From contig DATHOA010000151.1 of NCBI GenBank assembly GCA_035485475.1, forward strand, positions 1-10,881: a DNA stretch of 10,881 bases. Direction: 5' to 3'. Below, piece after piece: positions 1 to 7,336 of the stretch. Position 1 is the first letter of the stretch, and every line of letters starts with the position of its first letter. A program made the position numbers and the translations under genes. This DNA is from DAIDKA01 sp035485475. Its GTDB lineage: Bacteria > Pseudomonadota > Gammaproteobacteria > Steroidobacterales > Steroidobacteraceae. The notes under the pieces were generated by a model. It searched no databases. It saw only the letters and a list, made by a program, of their open reading frames with translations, and was not told where the DNA came from.

Positions 1-304
1 CTCCCACCCGGTAGGCGCAGTAGTAGAGCGGCACCATCGTGAAGGGATTGTTCAGCAGCGTCGTCGCGATGATGGTGGGTATGTTGATGCGCCAGGTCAC
101 CCCGACCAGGGCGGCCAGCGGCAGGTGAATGGGCAGCGGGCAAAAGCAGATTGCCAGGCCCGCCCCGAAGCCGGCCGTCACCCCGCGTCGATGCAGGGTC
201 CACAGCTTCGGATCGGCCAGGCGCGGCCCGAATACCCGCAGCGGCCAACGCTTGAGGAGCGTGGCCGGATGTGGCGCGAACTTCTTGATCCACCGGCGAG
301 GCAT
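1..304 (-). CDS. DUF2062 domain membrane protein (N-terminal part, runs off the left edge)
   Basis: This reading frame enters from the left edge; 101 codons are visible. The start is the ATG complementary to 302-304, and an in-frame TAG at 317-319 (minus strand) rules out a longer protein. The protein opens MPRRWIKKFAPHPATLLKRW. It continues with a basic segment, then GVTAGFGAGLAICFCPLPIH and NIPTIIATTLLNNPFTMVPL. This is the characteristic DUF2062 pattern: a hydrophobic stretch followed by N-x-P-T and NNPFT-x-x-PLYY. DUF2062 proteins are small inner-membrane proteins of unknown function, often found beside exbB or comEC in gammaproteobacteria. The C-terminal part lies outside the window. No good Shine-Dalgarno precedes the ATG. 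It is divergent from the exbB operon. Family assignment is confident; the role is unknown. Confidence 0.85.
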   Translation of the reverse strand, partial: MPRRWIKKFAPHPATLLKRWPLRVFGPRLADPKLWTLHRRGVTAGFGAGLAICFCPLPIHLPLAALVGVTWRINIPTIIATTLLNNPFTMVPLYYCAYRVG

Positions 305-330
305 CGGGCCGCGACTCTAGCAGAGCCGCC

Positions 331-358
331 TTGAGCCCGGGGGGCGCTCCGGTATGAT
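331..358 (+). promoter_or_regulatory. Sigma-70-type promoter for the exbB-kdsB operon
   Basis: TTGAGC (331-336, 4/6 to TTGACA) and TATGAT (353-358, 5/6 to TATAAT) are separated by 16 bases. Transcription would start near 365, giving a leader of about 34 bases before the exbB ATG at 399. It is the best promoter-like sequence in the 94-base gap between the divergent DUF2062 and exbB genes. No equally good promoter was seen on the minus strand for DUF2062. Confidence 0.65.
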
Positions 359-383
359 GTGACGCCGAATTACTTTGCCGGCC

Positions 384-389
384 GAGGGA
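384..389 (+). promoter_or_regulatory. Ribosome binding site that decides the exbB start
   Basis: GAGGGA lies 9 bases upstream of ATG 399. The longer frame from TTG 375 would place this purine tract inside the coding sequence and adds only MPAEGCKR, without family resemblance. The ATG at 399 is therefore preferred. Confidence 0.6.
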
Positions 390-398
390 TGCAAGCGG

Positions 399-1118
399 AT
401 GTGGGAAATCGTACGGGCCGGTGGTCCGTTCATGTGGCCGATCGTCCTGTGCTCGGTGGTGGCGGCGGGCATAATCCTTGAGCGTCTGTGGACGCTGCAG
501 GAACAGCGAGTGCTGCCGCGGGACCTCATCCGCCGCGTACGCCAGCTTGTGGAGGCCGATCAGGTCAATGAGAAGGTGATCGCGGCTCTGGAGCAGAACT
601 CGCCCCTGGGGCGCGTGCTGGCTGCCGGTCTCGCCAGCCGCCATCGCAGCCGGGAAATCATGATGGAGCGCCTGGAGGACGCCGGGCGGCACGTCGTGCA
701 CGATCTGGAGCGTTTCCTCAACACCCTGGGCACGATTGCCAGCACTTCGCCGCTGCTGGGCCTGCTGGGCACCGTGACGGGCATCATCAAGTCTTTCAAC
801 GCCCTACAGGCCGGGGCGGCGGGAGATCCGCGCATGCTCTCCGGCGGCATCGGCGAGGCGCTGATCGCCACTGCGGCGGGCCTGTGCGTCGCCATTCCGG
901 CCCTCATCGCCTACCGCTATCTGCGCGGGCGGGTCGAAAGCTTCGTGATCGAAATGGAGAAGGCCGCCATCAGGCTGGCCGACGTGGTGGAGAGTGCGGA
1001 GCACGAGCGCGGCGGCCAGGGCCGACCGCCCCATGAGCGGCCTGCCCAGGATCGGGCCGGCCCCGACCTGGCACCCCCGGCCAGACCGATCGCGGCCAGC
1101 GGCACGGGTGCGCGGTGA
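399..1118 (+). CDS. exbB: MotA/TolQ/ExbB family proton channel protein
   Basis: This is the inner-membrane ion-channel subunit that, with ExbD, uses the proton gradient to energise TonB-type or Tol-like work on the outer membrane. The product has 239 residues. There are three hydrophobic segments at about 11-30, 108-130 and 152-174. The family hallmark TSPLLGLLGTVTGII lies at 116-130, and GGIGEALIATAAGLCVAIPA at 149-168, matching TM2/TM3 of ExbB/TolQ. The cytoplasmic region between TM1 and TM2 is charged, as in the family. Residues about 199-239 form a low-complexity tail rich in Pro, Ala, Arg and Gly that is longer than I expect and not obviously conserved. The stop overlaps the exbD GTG start by 4 bases (GTGA). 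TolQ is a conceivable alternative name, but the msbA-lpxK context and lack of tolR/tolA/tolB favour ExbB. Confidence 0.92.
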   Translation: MWEIVRAGGPFMWPIVLCSVVAAGIILERLWTLQEQRVLPRDLIRRVRQLVEADQVNEKVIAALEQNSPLGRVLAAGLASRHRSREIMMERLEDAGRHVVHDLERFLNTLGTIASTSPLLGLLGTVTGIIKSFNALQAGAAGDPRMLSGGIGEALIATAAGLCVAIPALIAYRYLRGRVESFVIEMEKAAIRLADVVESAEHERGGQGRPPHERPAQDRAGPDLAPPARPIAASGTGAR

Positions 1119-1555
1119 ATCTGCGTCCACGTCGAGTCGAAGACCCGGAGATCAACCTGGTCTCCCTGATCGACGTGGTCCTGATGATGGTGGTGTTCTT
1201 CATGCTCTCCAGTTCCCTCGTGGACGAGGGGCGCATCCGCGTGCACCTGCCACAGGCCCGGGACGTGGCCACCGGCAAGCCCCCGACTGAACCGCTGGTG
1301 GTGTCGGTCACGCAGCAGGGCAGCTACCTGGTCAACGGTCACGAACTCATCAATTCCAGCCCGGACACGCTGCGCGCGGCGCTGCTGAAGGAAGCCGGCA
1401 CCGATCGCACGATGCGGGTCACGTTGCGCGCGGATGCGCGCACCACCCACCAGTCCGTGATCACCGCCATGGATGTGCTGGGCCGACTGGGATTTGCGGA
1501 GCTGAACATCGCCACGGTGCGGCAAGATGTCGCGCCGGCAGCGGATACGAAATGA
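1115..1555 (+). CDS. exbD: ExbD/TolR family biopolymer transport protein
   Basis: This is the partner of ExbB: a single-pass inner-membrane protein with a periplasmic domain. It carries the proton-accepting aspartate of the motor. The product has 146 residues. A short basic N-terminus (NLRPRR) is followed by PEINLVSLIDVVLMMVVFFM, whose transmembrane helix spans about 14-34. Asp20 sits at the position of the essential membrane Asp of ExbD (Asp25 in E. coli). Residues 60-138 form the compact periplasmic domain, with the family pattern V-x-V-x-x-x-G-x-Y-x-V-N-G, then LRADART and a late LGRLGFAELNIAT. The GTG start overlaps the exbB stop, and the stop overlaps the msbA start (ATGA), indicating translational coupling across all three genes. 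Confidence 0.92.
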   Translation: MNLRPRRVEDPEINLVSLIDVVLMMVVFFMLSSSLVDEGRIRVHLPQARDVATGKPPTEPLVVSVTQQGSYLVNGHELINSSPDTLRAALLKEAGTDRTMRVTLRADARTTHQSVITAMDVLGRLGFAELNIATVRQDVAPAADTK

Positions 1556-3303
1556 CGGCGGCTAAGGGGCTGGAGAAAACCAGCCCGCTGACCATCTATC
1601 TGCGGCTGTTGAGCTACGTCAAACCGTATCGGGGCGCGTTTGCGCTCGGCATATTCGGCGGGCTGTTGTACGCCGGCGCCATGACGAGCTTTTCGTACTA
1701 CGCCAAGAAGTTCACCGACGGGACGCTGGAACACAGCGATCCGCGCACCATCGTCTGGTTGCCCCTGGCGATCGTCGGGGCCCTGGCGGTGCGCAGCCTC
1801 GGGGATTTCACGCAGACCTATTTCACGGGGTATGTGGCGCGCCGGGTCGTCACGAATATCCGCCAGCAGGTATTCGATGCGGTCCAGCGGCTGCCGATCG
1901 CCTTTTTCGATCGCAACTCCAGTGGCAGTCTGCTCTCGCGACTGACTTTCAACGTCGAGCAGATCGGTCAAAGCACGACCGACTCGGTGGTGATGCTGGT
2001 GCGCAGCCTCGCGCAGATCCTCGGTCAGCTAGCCATCGCGATGTACGTGAGCTGGCGTCTGACCCTGCTGGCGCTGGTAATGGGCCCGCTGATGGCGTGG
2101 CTGGTCTCGCGCATCAACCGCTACTTCCGGCGCTACGCACGGCGCATCCAGGACTCCATGGGGGATGTCACACGCGTGGCGAAGGAGAGCTTCGAGTCGC
2201 CGCGGCTGATCAAGATCTACAACGCCGAGGAGCATCTTGGACGCCAGTTCGCCGTGGTCAACGAGCACAACCGTCGCTCGAACATGCGCCTGATCCTGAC
2301 CAAGGGGCTGTCGAACCCGATCGTTCTGACGATCAACTCGCTGGGTCTGGCACTGGTCCTCGCTCTGGCTATTTCCGAGGCGATTCACGGTCGCATGAGC
2401 ATGGGCGACCTGGTGATGTTCATTGTCGCACTGGCTACGATTTCCCAGCCGCTGCAACAGTTCATAGGTGTGACCGGTGCCCTGCAGCAGGGCATCGCCG
2501 CGGCCCAGAGCCTGTTCGAGGTGCTCGATGAGCCGCGCGAAGTGCAAAGCGGTGGCATCGCCGTGACGCGGGTGCGCGGTGACGTGCAATTCGACAACGT
2601 GTCCTTTTCCTATGAGCGCGGCAAGGGCGCCGCCTTGCACGGTCTGAGTCTTGATGTGCCCGCCGGACAGCAGATCGCCATTGTGGGGCGCTCGGGCAGC
2701 GGCAAATCGACGCTGGTCAGCCTGCTGCCGCGTTTCCACGACGTGCAGGCGGGGGCAGTGCGGATCGACGGTCGCAATGTGGGCGAATATAGCTTGCACA
2801 GCCTGCGCGAGCAGATCGCGGTGGTCAGCCAGGAAGTCGTCCTGTTCGATGACACCATCCGCAACAACATTGCCTTTGGTCGTGCGGCGGATCCGCAAGC
2901 CATCGAACGTGCGGCCGAGGCGGCGCATGTCCTGGAGTTCGCGCGCGGCTTGCCACAGGGCCTGGACACAATGGTGGGCGACCGCGGCGTACTGCTGTCG
3001 GGCGGCCAGCGACAGCGCATCGCGATCGCGCGCGCGCTATTGAAGGATGCACCCATCCTGATTCTGGATGAGGCAACCTCGGCGCTGGACACCGAAGCGG
3101 AGCGCCACATCCAGGCGGCCCTCGCACAGCTGGTACGCAATCGGACCACGTTCGTGATTGCGCACCGCTTGTCCACGGTGGAGCAGGCCGACCGGATCAT
3201 CGTGCTCGAGGGCGGCCGCATCGTCGAGACCGGCACACACGCCCAGCTGCTCGCACATGGCGGGGTGTACGCGCAGCTGCACGCCATGCAGTTCACGAGC
3301 TGA
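1552..3303 (+). CDS. msbA: Lipid A export ABC transporter MsbA (fused permease/ATPase)
   Basis: This is the homodimeric inner-membrane flippase that moves core-lipid A from the cytoplasmic to the periplasmic leaflet. The product has 583 residues, as usual for MsbA (about 580). The N-terminal half (about 20-325) is a type I ABC exporter membrane domain and includes the characteristic PIAFFDRNSSGSLLSRLTFN at 115-134. The ATPase half is complete: Walker A GRSGSGKST (379-387), Q-loop Gln427 in VVSQEVVLFDDTI, signature LSGGQ (482-486), Walker B ILILDE (502-507), and switch His538 in IAHRLS. No key residue is missing. The ATG overlaps the exbD stop, and lpxK follows after 11 bases. This is the classic msbA-lpxK pairing, which separates it from generic multidrug exporters. 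Confidence 0.96.
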   Translation: MTAAKGLEKTSPLTIYLRLLSYVKPYRGAFALGIFGGLLYAGAMTSFSYYAKKFTDGTLEHSDPRTIVWLPLAIVGALAVRSLGDFTQTYFTGYVARRVVTNIRQQVFDAVQRLPIAFFDRNSSGSLLSRLTFNVEQIGQSTTDSVVMLVRSLAQILGQLAIAMYVSWRLTLLALVMGPLMAWLVSRINRYFRRYARRIQDSMGDVTRVAKESFESPRLIKIYNAEEHLGRQFAVVNEHNRRSNMRLILTKGLSNPIVLTINSLGLALVLALAISEAIHGRMSMGDLVMFIVALATISQPLQQFIGVTGALQQGIAAAQSLFEVLDEPREVQSGGIAVTRVRGDVQFDNVSFSYERGKGAALHGLSLDVPAGQQIAIVGRSGSGKSTLVSLLPRFHDVQAGAVRIDGRNVGEYSLHSLREQIAVVSQEVVLFDDTIRNNIAFGRAADPQAIERAAEAAHVLEFARGLPQGLDTMVGDRGVLLSGGQRQRIAIARALLKDAPILILDEATSALDTEAERHIQAALAQLVRNRTTFVIAHRLSTVEQADRIIVLEGGRIVETGTHAQLLAHGGVYAQLHAMQFTS

Positions 3304-3314
3304 GGCGGCGGCGC

Positions 3315-4382
3315 ATGCCGATGCACGACCGTCTGAACAGGATCTGGTACGAGGGTGCGTTCGGCCAGGGCCTGCTGATGCCCCTCGCGTGGGCCTACGG
3401 CCGTCTTGCCGCCGCAAGACGCCGCGCCTTTGCCTCCGGTCGGAGCGTTGCGACGCGCGTGGGCTGCCCGGTGGTGGTGGTCGGTAACCTGTCGGTCGGC
3501 GGCACCGGCAAGACCCCCATGGTCGCCTGGCTCGCCTGGCAGCTGGGCGCGCTGGGCAGGAACGTGGGCATCGCCTCGCGCGGCTATGGCTCGGCGGGGC
3601 TTGCGGGCCGCCAGGTCGATCCGGCGGGTGACTGGCGCGCCTTCGGCGATGAACCGGTGCTGCTGCGCCGGCGCACGGGGGTTCCGGTGGTCGTGGATGC
3701 GGATCGCGTCGCTGCCGCGCAGCGCCTCATCGGGCTCGGGGCCGACGTGATCGTGTGTGACGACGGACTGCAGCATCTGCGCCTGGCGCGGGATTTTGAA
3801 CTGGTGGTCATCGATGGCGCGCGTGGCCTCGGCAACGGTCGGTTGCTGCCCGCCGGTCCGCTGCGCGAATCCGCCGCGCGTCTGGAAACCGTGGATGCCG
3901 TCGTGATCAACGGCGACCCGCAACCGGGCCTGCTCGATACGCTGCACGCGCTGGGGGCGCCGCGACCCCTGTTCATGCGCATGGTCCCGTCGGCGCTGGA
4001 GCCGGTACGCGGGACGGGCGATCATCGTCCGGGTGAGGCACTGTGGGGGCATCGGCTCGAGGATCTGCACGGCGTTCGGGTGCACGCGGTGGCCGGCATC
4101 GGCAACCCGCAGCGATTTTTCGACCTCCTCAGTTCCTATGGTCTGGATGTGATCCCACATGCCTTCGCGGACCATCATGCCTATACGGCGCGGGACCTGG
4201 ATTTGCCGGGGAAATGGCCTATCCTGATGACCGAGAAGGACGCCGTGCGCTGCGCGGCCTTCGCGAATGAGCGCTTGGGATTCGTGCCGGTCACGGCGCA
4301 GTTTTCCGCGGAAGATGCGCAGACGCTGCTGGTCGAGGTCAATGCCCGCTGCGTGGGTGCCGCTGCGACCGGAACCGGATAA
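3315..4382 (+). CDS. lpxK: Tetraacyldisaccharide 4'-kinase LpxK
   Basis: LpxK phosphorylates the 4' position of the tetraacyldisaccharide-1-phosphate lipid A precursor to make lipid IVA, at the inner face of the cytoplasmic membrane. The product has 355 residues, slightly longer than many homologues (about 325-345). The N-terminal hydrophobic stretch LLMPLAWAYG (20-29) fits the membrane-docking helix. The P-loop is VVGNLSVGGTGKTP (55-68), followed by SRGYG (88-92), GDEP (111-114) and CDDGLQH (148-154) with the catalytic-region aspartates. Near the C-terminus are FADHHAYT and LMTEKDAVRC, both typical of LpxK. GAGG at 3302-3305, overlapping the msbA stop, serves as a Shine-Dalgarno for ATG 3315. 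A second ATG at 3321 is possible. The position after msbA and before kdsB agrees with the assignment. Confidence 0.95.
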   Translation: MPMHDRLNRIWYEGAFGQGLLMPLAWAYGRLAAARRRAFASGRSVATRVGCPVVVVGNLSVGGTGKTPMVAWLAWQLGALGRNVGIASRGYGSAGLAGRQVDPAGDWRAFGDEPVLLRRRTGVPVVVDADRVAAAQRLIGLGADVIVCDDGLQHLRLARDFELVVIDGARGLGNGRLLPAGPLRESAARLETVDAVVINGDPQPGLLDTLHALGAPRPLFMRMVPSALEPVRGTGDHRPGEALWGHRLEDLHGVRVHAVAGIGNPQRFFDLLSSYGLDVIPHAFADHHAYTARDLDLPGKWPILMTEKDAVRCAAFANERLGFVPVTAQFSAEDAQTLLVEVNARCVGAAATGTG

Positions 4383-4392
4383 AGTGGGACCC

Positions 4393-4581
4393 ATGGATAC
4401 CAAACTTCTGGACATCATGGCCTGCCCGGTGTGCAAGGGCCCGCTGCAGTACCGCCGCAGCGAACAGGTGCTGGTGTGCCGCATGGACCGGCTCAGTTAC
4501 CCGATCCGCGACGGCGTTCCGGTCATGCTCGAGGAAGAGGCCCGGCAGCTGGCCGCCGACGATCCACTGCTGGACCGCTAG
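4393..4581 (+). CDS. Trm112/YcaR (UPF0434) family small zinc-ribbon-like protein
   Basis: The 62-residue protein begins MDTKLLDIMACPVCKGPLQY and includes LSYPIRDGVPVMLEEEAR. It aligns along its length with E. coli YcaR. Cys11 and Cys14 form a C-P-x-C knuckle and Cys29 is the third conserved cysteine, so metal binding is plausible, with one ligand not obvious. Bacterial members have no settled role; the eukaryotic relative Trm112 activates methyltransferases. The gene between lpxK and kdsB is a widespread gammaproteobacterial arrangement, as in E. coli. GTGGGA just before the ATG may be the ribosome binding site. The ATG at 4393 is chosen because the protein then matches the family N-terminus exactly; the frame stays open upstream only as a shadow of lpxK. 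Confidence 0.9.
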   Translation: MDTKLLDIMACPVCKGPLQYRRSEQVLVCRMDRLSYPIRDGVPVMLEEEARQLAADDPLLDR

Positions 4582-4586
4582 CGACA

Positions 4587-5339
4587 GTGTTCCGCGTCGT
4601 CATACCCGCGCGGTTTGACTCGGCTCGCCTGCCCGGCAAGGTGCTGCTGCCGATCGGCGGTCGGCCCATGCTGCACTGGGTGTGCGAGCGCGCCCGGGCC
4701 TCCGGTGCCGAACAGGTCGTCGTCGCAACCGATGACACGCGCATCCAGGCCGCGGCCCTGCAGGCCGGCGTCGAATGCGTCATGACTTCGCCCACGCATC
4801 TATCGGGCACCGATCGGATCGCCGAAGCCGCAGCCAGCTTGCACTGGGCCCCCGATGACATCATCGTCAATCTGCAGGGTGACGAACCACTCATGCCGCC
4901 GGCACTGATCGCACAAGTCGCGCGGCTGCTGCAGGACCACGCCGATGCAGATATCGCAACGCTGGCCGCGCCGGTGATTTCTGCTTCAGAGTTCCTCGAT
5001 CCGAACGCCGTCAAAGTGGTGCTGGCGCAGGATGGCCGCGCGCTGCTGTTTTCCCGCGCTCCGATACCGTGGGACCGCGACGGTGCCATTGCCGCAGATC
5101 CCGGCCCGGACAGTTACCGACAGGCCCTGCGTCACATCGGCTTGTATGCCTACCGCGTGCGCTCGCTGCGGCGCATCGCGCAGTTGCCGCCGGCGCCGCT
5201 GGAACTGCGGGAGAAGCTCGAACAGCTGCGCGCGCTCACGCACGGCATGCAGATCCGGGTTGCGATTGCGACCGAGCGGCCGGGCGTGGATGTGAATACG
5301 CCGGCCGACCTGGAGCGGATCAGGACGCTGTTGGAGTGA
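4587..5339 (+). CDS. kdsB: 3-deoxy-manno-octulosonate cytidylyltransferase (CMP-Kdo synthetase)
   Basis: KdsB transfers CMP from CTP to Kdo, giving the activated sugar added to lipid IVA by WaaA; the enzyme is cytosolic. The product has 250 residues, close to E. coli KdsB (248). The nucleotide-binding N-terminus is VIPARFDSARLPGKVLLPIG (5-24). Further motifs are SGTDRIAEA (73-81), NLQGDEP (95-101) with a metal-binding Asp, RHIGLYAYR (182-190) and VDVNTPADLE (234-243) with the second metal Asp. The start is GTG 4587, six bases after the Trm112-like stop; it gives the exact family N-terminus. The open frame extends upstream to 4431 but encodes Arg/Gly/Pro-rich shadow sequence. The Shine-Dalgarno is weak, suggesting coupling to the upstream gene. 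Confidence 0.95.
   Translation: MFRVVIPARFDSARLPGKVLLPIGGRPMLHWVCERARASGAEQVVVATDDTRIQAAALQAGVECVMTSPTHLSGTDRIAEAAASLHWAPDDIIVNLQGDEPLMPPALIAQVARLLQDHADADIATLAAPVISASEFLDPNAVKVVLAQDGRALLFSRAPIPWDRDGAIAADPGPDSYRQALRHIGLYAYRVRSLRRIAQLPPAPLELREKLEQLRALTHGMQIRVAIATERPGVDVNTPADLERIRTLLE
5333..5336 (+). promoter_or_regulatory. Ribosome binding site that decides the triple-SnoaL start
   Basis: GGAG inside the last codons of kdsB lies 8 bases before ATG 5345. The in-frame GTG at 5336 (overlapping the kdsB stop as GTGA) would sit on top of this site and add only MNT before the signal peptide, so ATG 5345 is preferred. Confidence 0.55.
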
Positions 5340-5344
5340 ATACC

Positions 5345-7336
5345 ATGAGTCATCGTCCGTGGGCAGCGGCACTGGTGGGGATTGCAGCGGTGCTGGCAAC
5401 CACTGCACGCGCGCAATCCTCGATGCCCAACATTGCGCAGCTGGAACGACAGGCCACGCAGCTTGCCGACGTCGAGGCCGTCAAGCGCCTGCAACGCGCC
5501 TACGGCTATTACCTGGATCACTCGGACTGGGACAACATCGTCGATCTGCTGACCGATGATGCCACCCTGGAATATGGTCCTGCCGGCGTTTTCGTGGGCA
5601 AGGCGCATGCAAGGGCGCTGCTGTATGCGATCGGCTACGGCAAGTCCGGGCTGCGACCGCAGCAGCTGCGCGAACACGTCCAGCTGCAGCCGGTCATCAG
5701 CATTGCGCCGGATGGGCAGTCCGCGAAGGGTCGCTGGCGCGCCATCGTGCTGCTGGGACAGTTCCACGAATATGCGCGCTGGCAGACCGGGCCCTATGAG
5801 TGCGAATACCGGAAGGAGCATGGAGTCTGGAAGATCAGCAAGCTGCATTGGGTCGAGACCTTCACGGTGCCGGAGCAGGGCGGGTGGAAGACGAAAATGA
5901 CCCAGAGCAATGTGGCCGATCGCAAGCTGCCCGCTCCGGATCGGCCGAGCTCGTTCGTGTACGACCCCTGGCCGGCCGTATCCTTGCCGCCGTATCACTA
6001 CGCGGGACCAGATGCGATCGGCGCGCTGAATCCGGCACCGGCCCCGATGGTGAAACTGTCGGCGGCTGAAGCCGCGCGCCGCATCGCGCACCTGAAATGG
6101 CAGGTCGATCGCCTCGAGGATCAGCACCAGATCGAAATCCTGCAGCGCACCTACGGCTATTACGTCGATAAGAACCTCTGGAAGCAGATCGCGGATCTGT
6201 ACACCGAAGATGGCACGCTGGAGATCGGCGGGCGAGGTGTGTTCGTGGGCCGGGCGCGCGTGCTGCAGTACCTGCAGTGGTTGGGTAAGCCGCAGAATGG
6301 CAAGCTCTACGATCACACGCAGATCCAGCCCATTGTCGATGTGTCACCGGACGGAACCGTCGCGAAGGGTCGCTGGCGTGCGCTGGTGTTTGGTGGGGAA
6401 CTGAACGGCACCAGCGTGATCGGCGACTGCATCTACGAGAACGAATACCGCAAGGAAAATGGCGTCTGGAAGATCGCAAAGCTGCATGCGTACTTCGAGA
6501 TGTATTCGACGCTGGAGCAGGGCTGGGAAAAATTCGCGACCCCCAATACCCATCCGGAGAAGACTCTGCCGCCGGATCTGCCGCCGACTACGGTATATGA
6601 CATGTACCCGGGCACACTGGTCGCGCCGACTCACTACGAGAACCCCGTGACCGGTAAACCGGTGTACCCGGTCAAACGAACCGCCGATCTCGCGACGGCT
6701 GGCGCAACCGATCCCACTGCTGACCTGGCGACCTTGGCCAAGCGGCTAACGCGACTGCAGGACGCCGAGGAGATCGAGAACCTGCAGAACGCCTACGGCT
6801 TTTACCTGGACAAGTGGCAGTGGGATTCGGCCACGGCGCTGTTCGCGCAGCAGGGAACCCTCGAGTTGGCACAGCGCGGTGTGTATGTCGGCAAGGCCCG
6901 CATCCGCGCCAGCCTCGAGGATGCGTTCGGCCCGCAGGGTCTGCACCAGGGTGAGGTCAGCGACCACGCGTTCTATCAACCGGTCATCCATGTCGCCGAG
7001 GATGGCCAGACGGCGCGCGCCCGGGTGCGCGAGCTTTCGCTCCTGGGTAAGTACGGCGTGGAGGCCTACATTGGCGGCGGCACGCGCGAGAATGAGTACG
7101 TGAAGGAAAATGGCGTATGGCGCATCAAGTCAGACCATCTTTACCTGACCTTCCTGGCCGACTATGAGAAGGGCTGGGCGCATGGTGCATTGCCGGCACC
7201 GGGCCCGAGCAAGACACTGCCGCCGGATAGACCGCCCTCAGTGAACTACATGCCGTTTCCGGCATTTCAGGAACTGCCCTTTCATTACCCCAATCCGGTT
7301 ACCGGCAAATGGGTGCAGGCCGGGGAAAGTCACTGA
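5345..7336 (+). CDS. Exported protein with three tandem SnoaL/NTF2-like domains
   Basis: The product has 663 residues. Residues 1-23 look like a Sec signal peptide: basic MSHR, hydrophobic ALVGIAAVLA, and an Ala-x-Ala cleavage site (ARA before Gln24). Three homologous units follow at about 40-228, 249-440 and 461-657. Each has YG[YF]Y[LV]D (53, 270, 484), then D/W-rich helix, [AG]TLE, GV[FY]VG[KR]A, a conserved His (111, 324, 541) before Q-P-[VI], [AP][PE]DG with a [RW]R strand, and E[YN]...ENGVW[KR]I. Each ends in an extension of LP-x-P/D, PP, Tyr, Pro and HY. The His and aromatic/Asp pattern recalls PF13577 SnoaL-like folds such as scytalone dehydratase, so a dehydratase, isomerase or small-ligand role is possible but unproved. 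It lies 5 bases after kdsB and likely shares its transcript. Function unknown; the domain call is firm. Confidence 0.85.
   Translation: MSHRPWAAALVGIAAVLATTARAQSSMPNIAQLERQATQLADVEAVKRLQRAYGYYLDHSDWDNIVDLLTDDATLEYGPAGVFVGKAHARALLYAIGYGKSGLRPQQLREHVQLQPVISIAPDGQSAKGRWRAIVLLGQFHEYARWQTGPYECEYRKEHGVWKISKLHWVETFTVPEQGGWKTKMTQSNVADRKLPAPDRPSSFVYDPWPAVSLPPYHYAGPDAIGALNPAPAPMVKLSAAEAARRIAHLKWQVDRLEDQHQIEILQRTYGYYVDKNLWKQIADLYTEDGTLEIGGRGVFVGRARVLQYLQWLGKPQNGKLYDHTQIQPIVDVSPDGTVAKGRWRALVFGGELNGTSVIGDCIYENEYRKENGVWKIAKLHAYFEMYSTLEQGWEKFATPNTHPEKTLPPDLPPTTVYDMYPGTLVAPTHYENPVTGKPVYPVKRTADLATAGATDPTADLATLAKRLTRLQDAEEIENLQNAYGFYLDKWQWDSATALFAQQGTLELAQRGVYVGKARIRASLEDAFGPQGLHQGEVSDHAFYQPVIHVAEDGQTARARVRELSLLGKYGVEAYIGGGTRENEYVKENGVWRIKSDHLYLTFLADYEKGWAHGALPAPGPSKTLPPDRPPSVNYMPFPAFQELPFHYPNPVTGKWVQAGESH
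5462..7315 (+). repeat. Three tandem protein-domain repeats within the SnoaL gene
   Basis: The units are spaced about 651 and 642 bases apart, measured at the conserved TACGGCT at 5501, 6152 and 6794. Nucleotide identity is visible in blocks such as AAGGGTCGCTGGCG in units 1 and 2 (near 5728 and 6365), and AATGGCGT in units 2 and 3. Each unit carries its own Pro-rich C-terminal extension with HY, and units 2 and 3 share NPVTGK after it. Internal gene duplication is the simplest explanation. Confidence 0.8.

Noticed and set aside
2029..2928. A 299-codon minus-strand frame inside msbA
   Set aside because: It is fully antisense to conserved MsbA sequence with no independent start signals or family resemblance.
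2610..4484. A 624-codon open frame on the minus strand across msbA, lpxK and the Trm112-like gene
   Set aside because: It is antisense to three firmly identified genes, is His/Arg/Gln-rich without domain resemblance, and is typical of GC-rich shadow frames.
4431..4586. Upstream extension of the kdsB frame
   Set aside because: The added residues are an Arg/Gly/Pro-rich shadow of the Trm112-like gene; GTG 4587 gives the exact KdsB N-terminus.
5150..6316. A 388-codon minus-strand open frame opposite kdsB and the triple-SnoaL gene
   Set aside because: It has no recognisable motif and its composition is that expected of the reverse complement of a GC-rich coding sequence.
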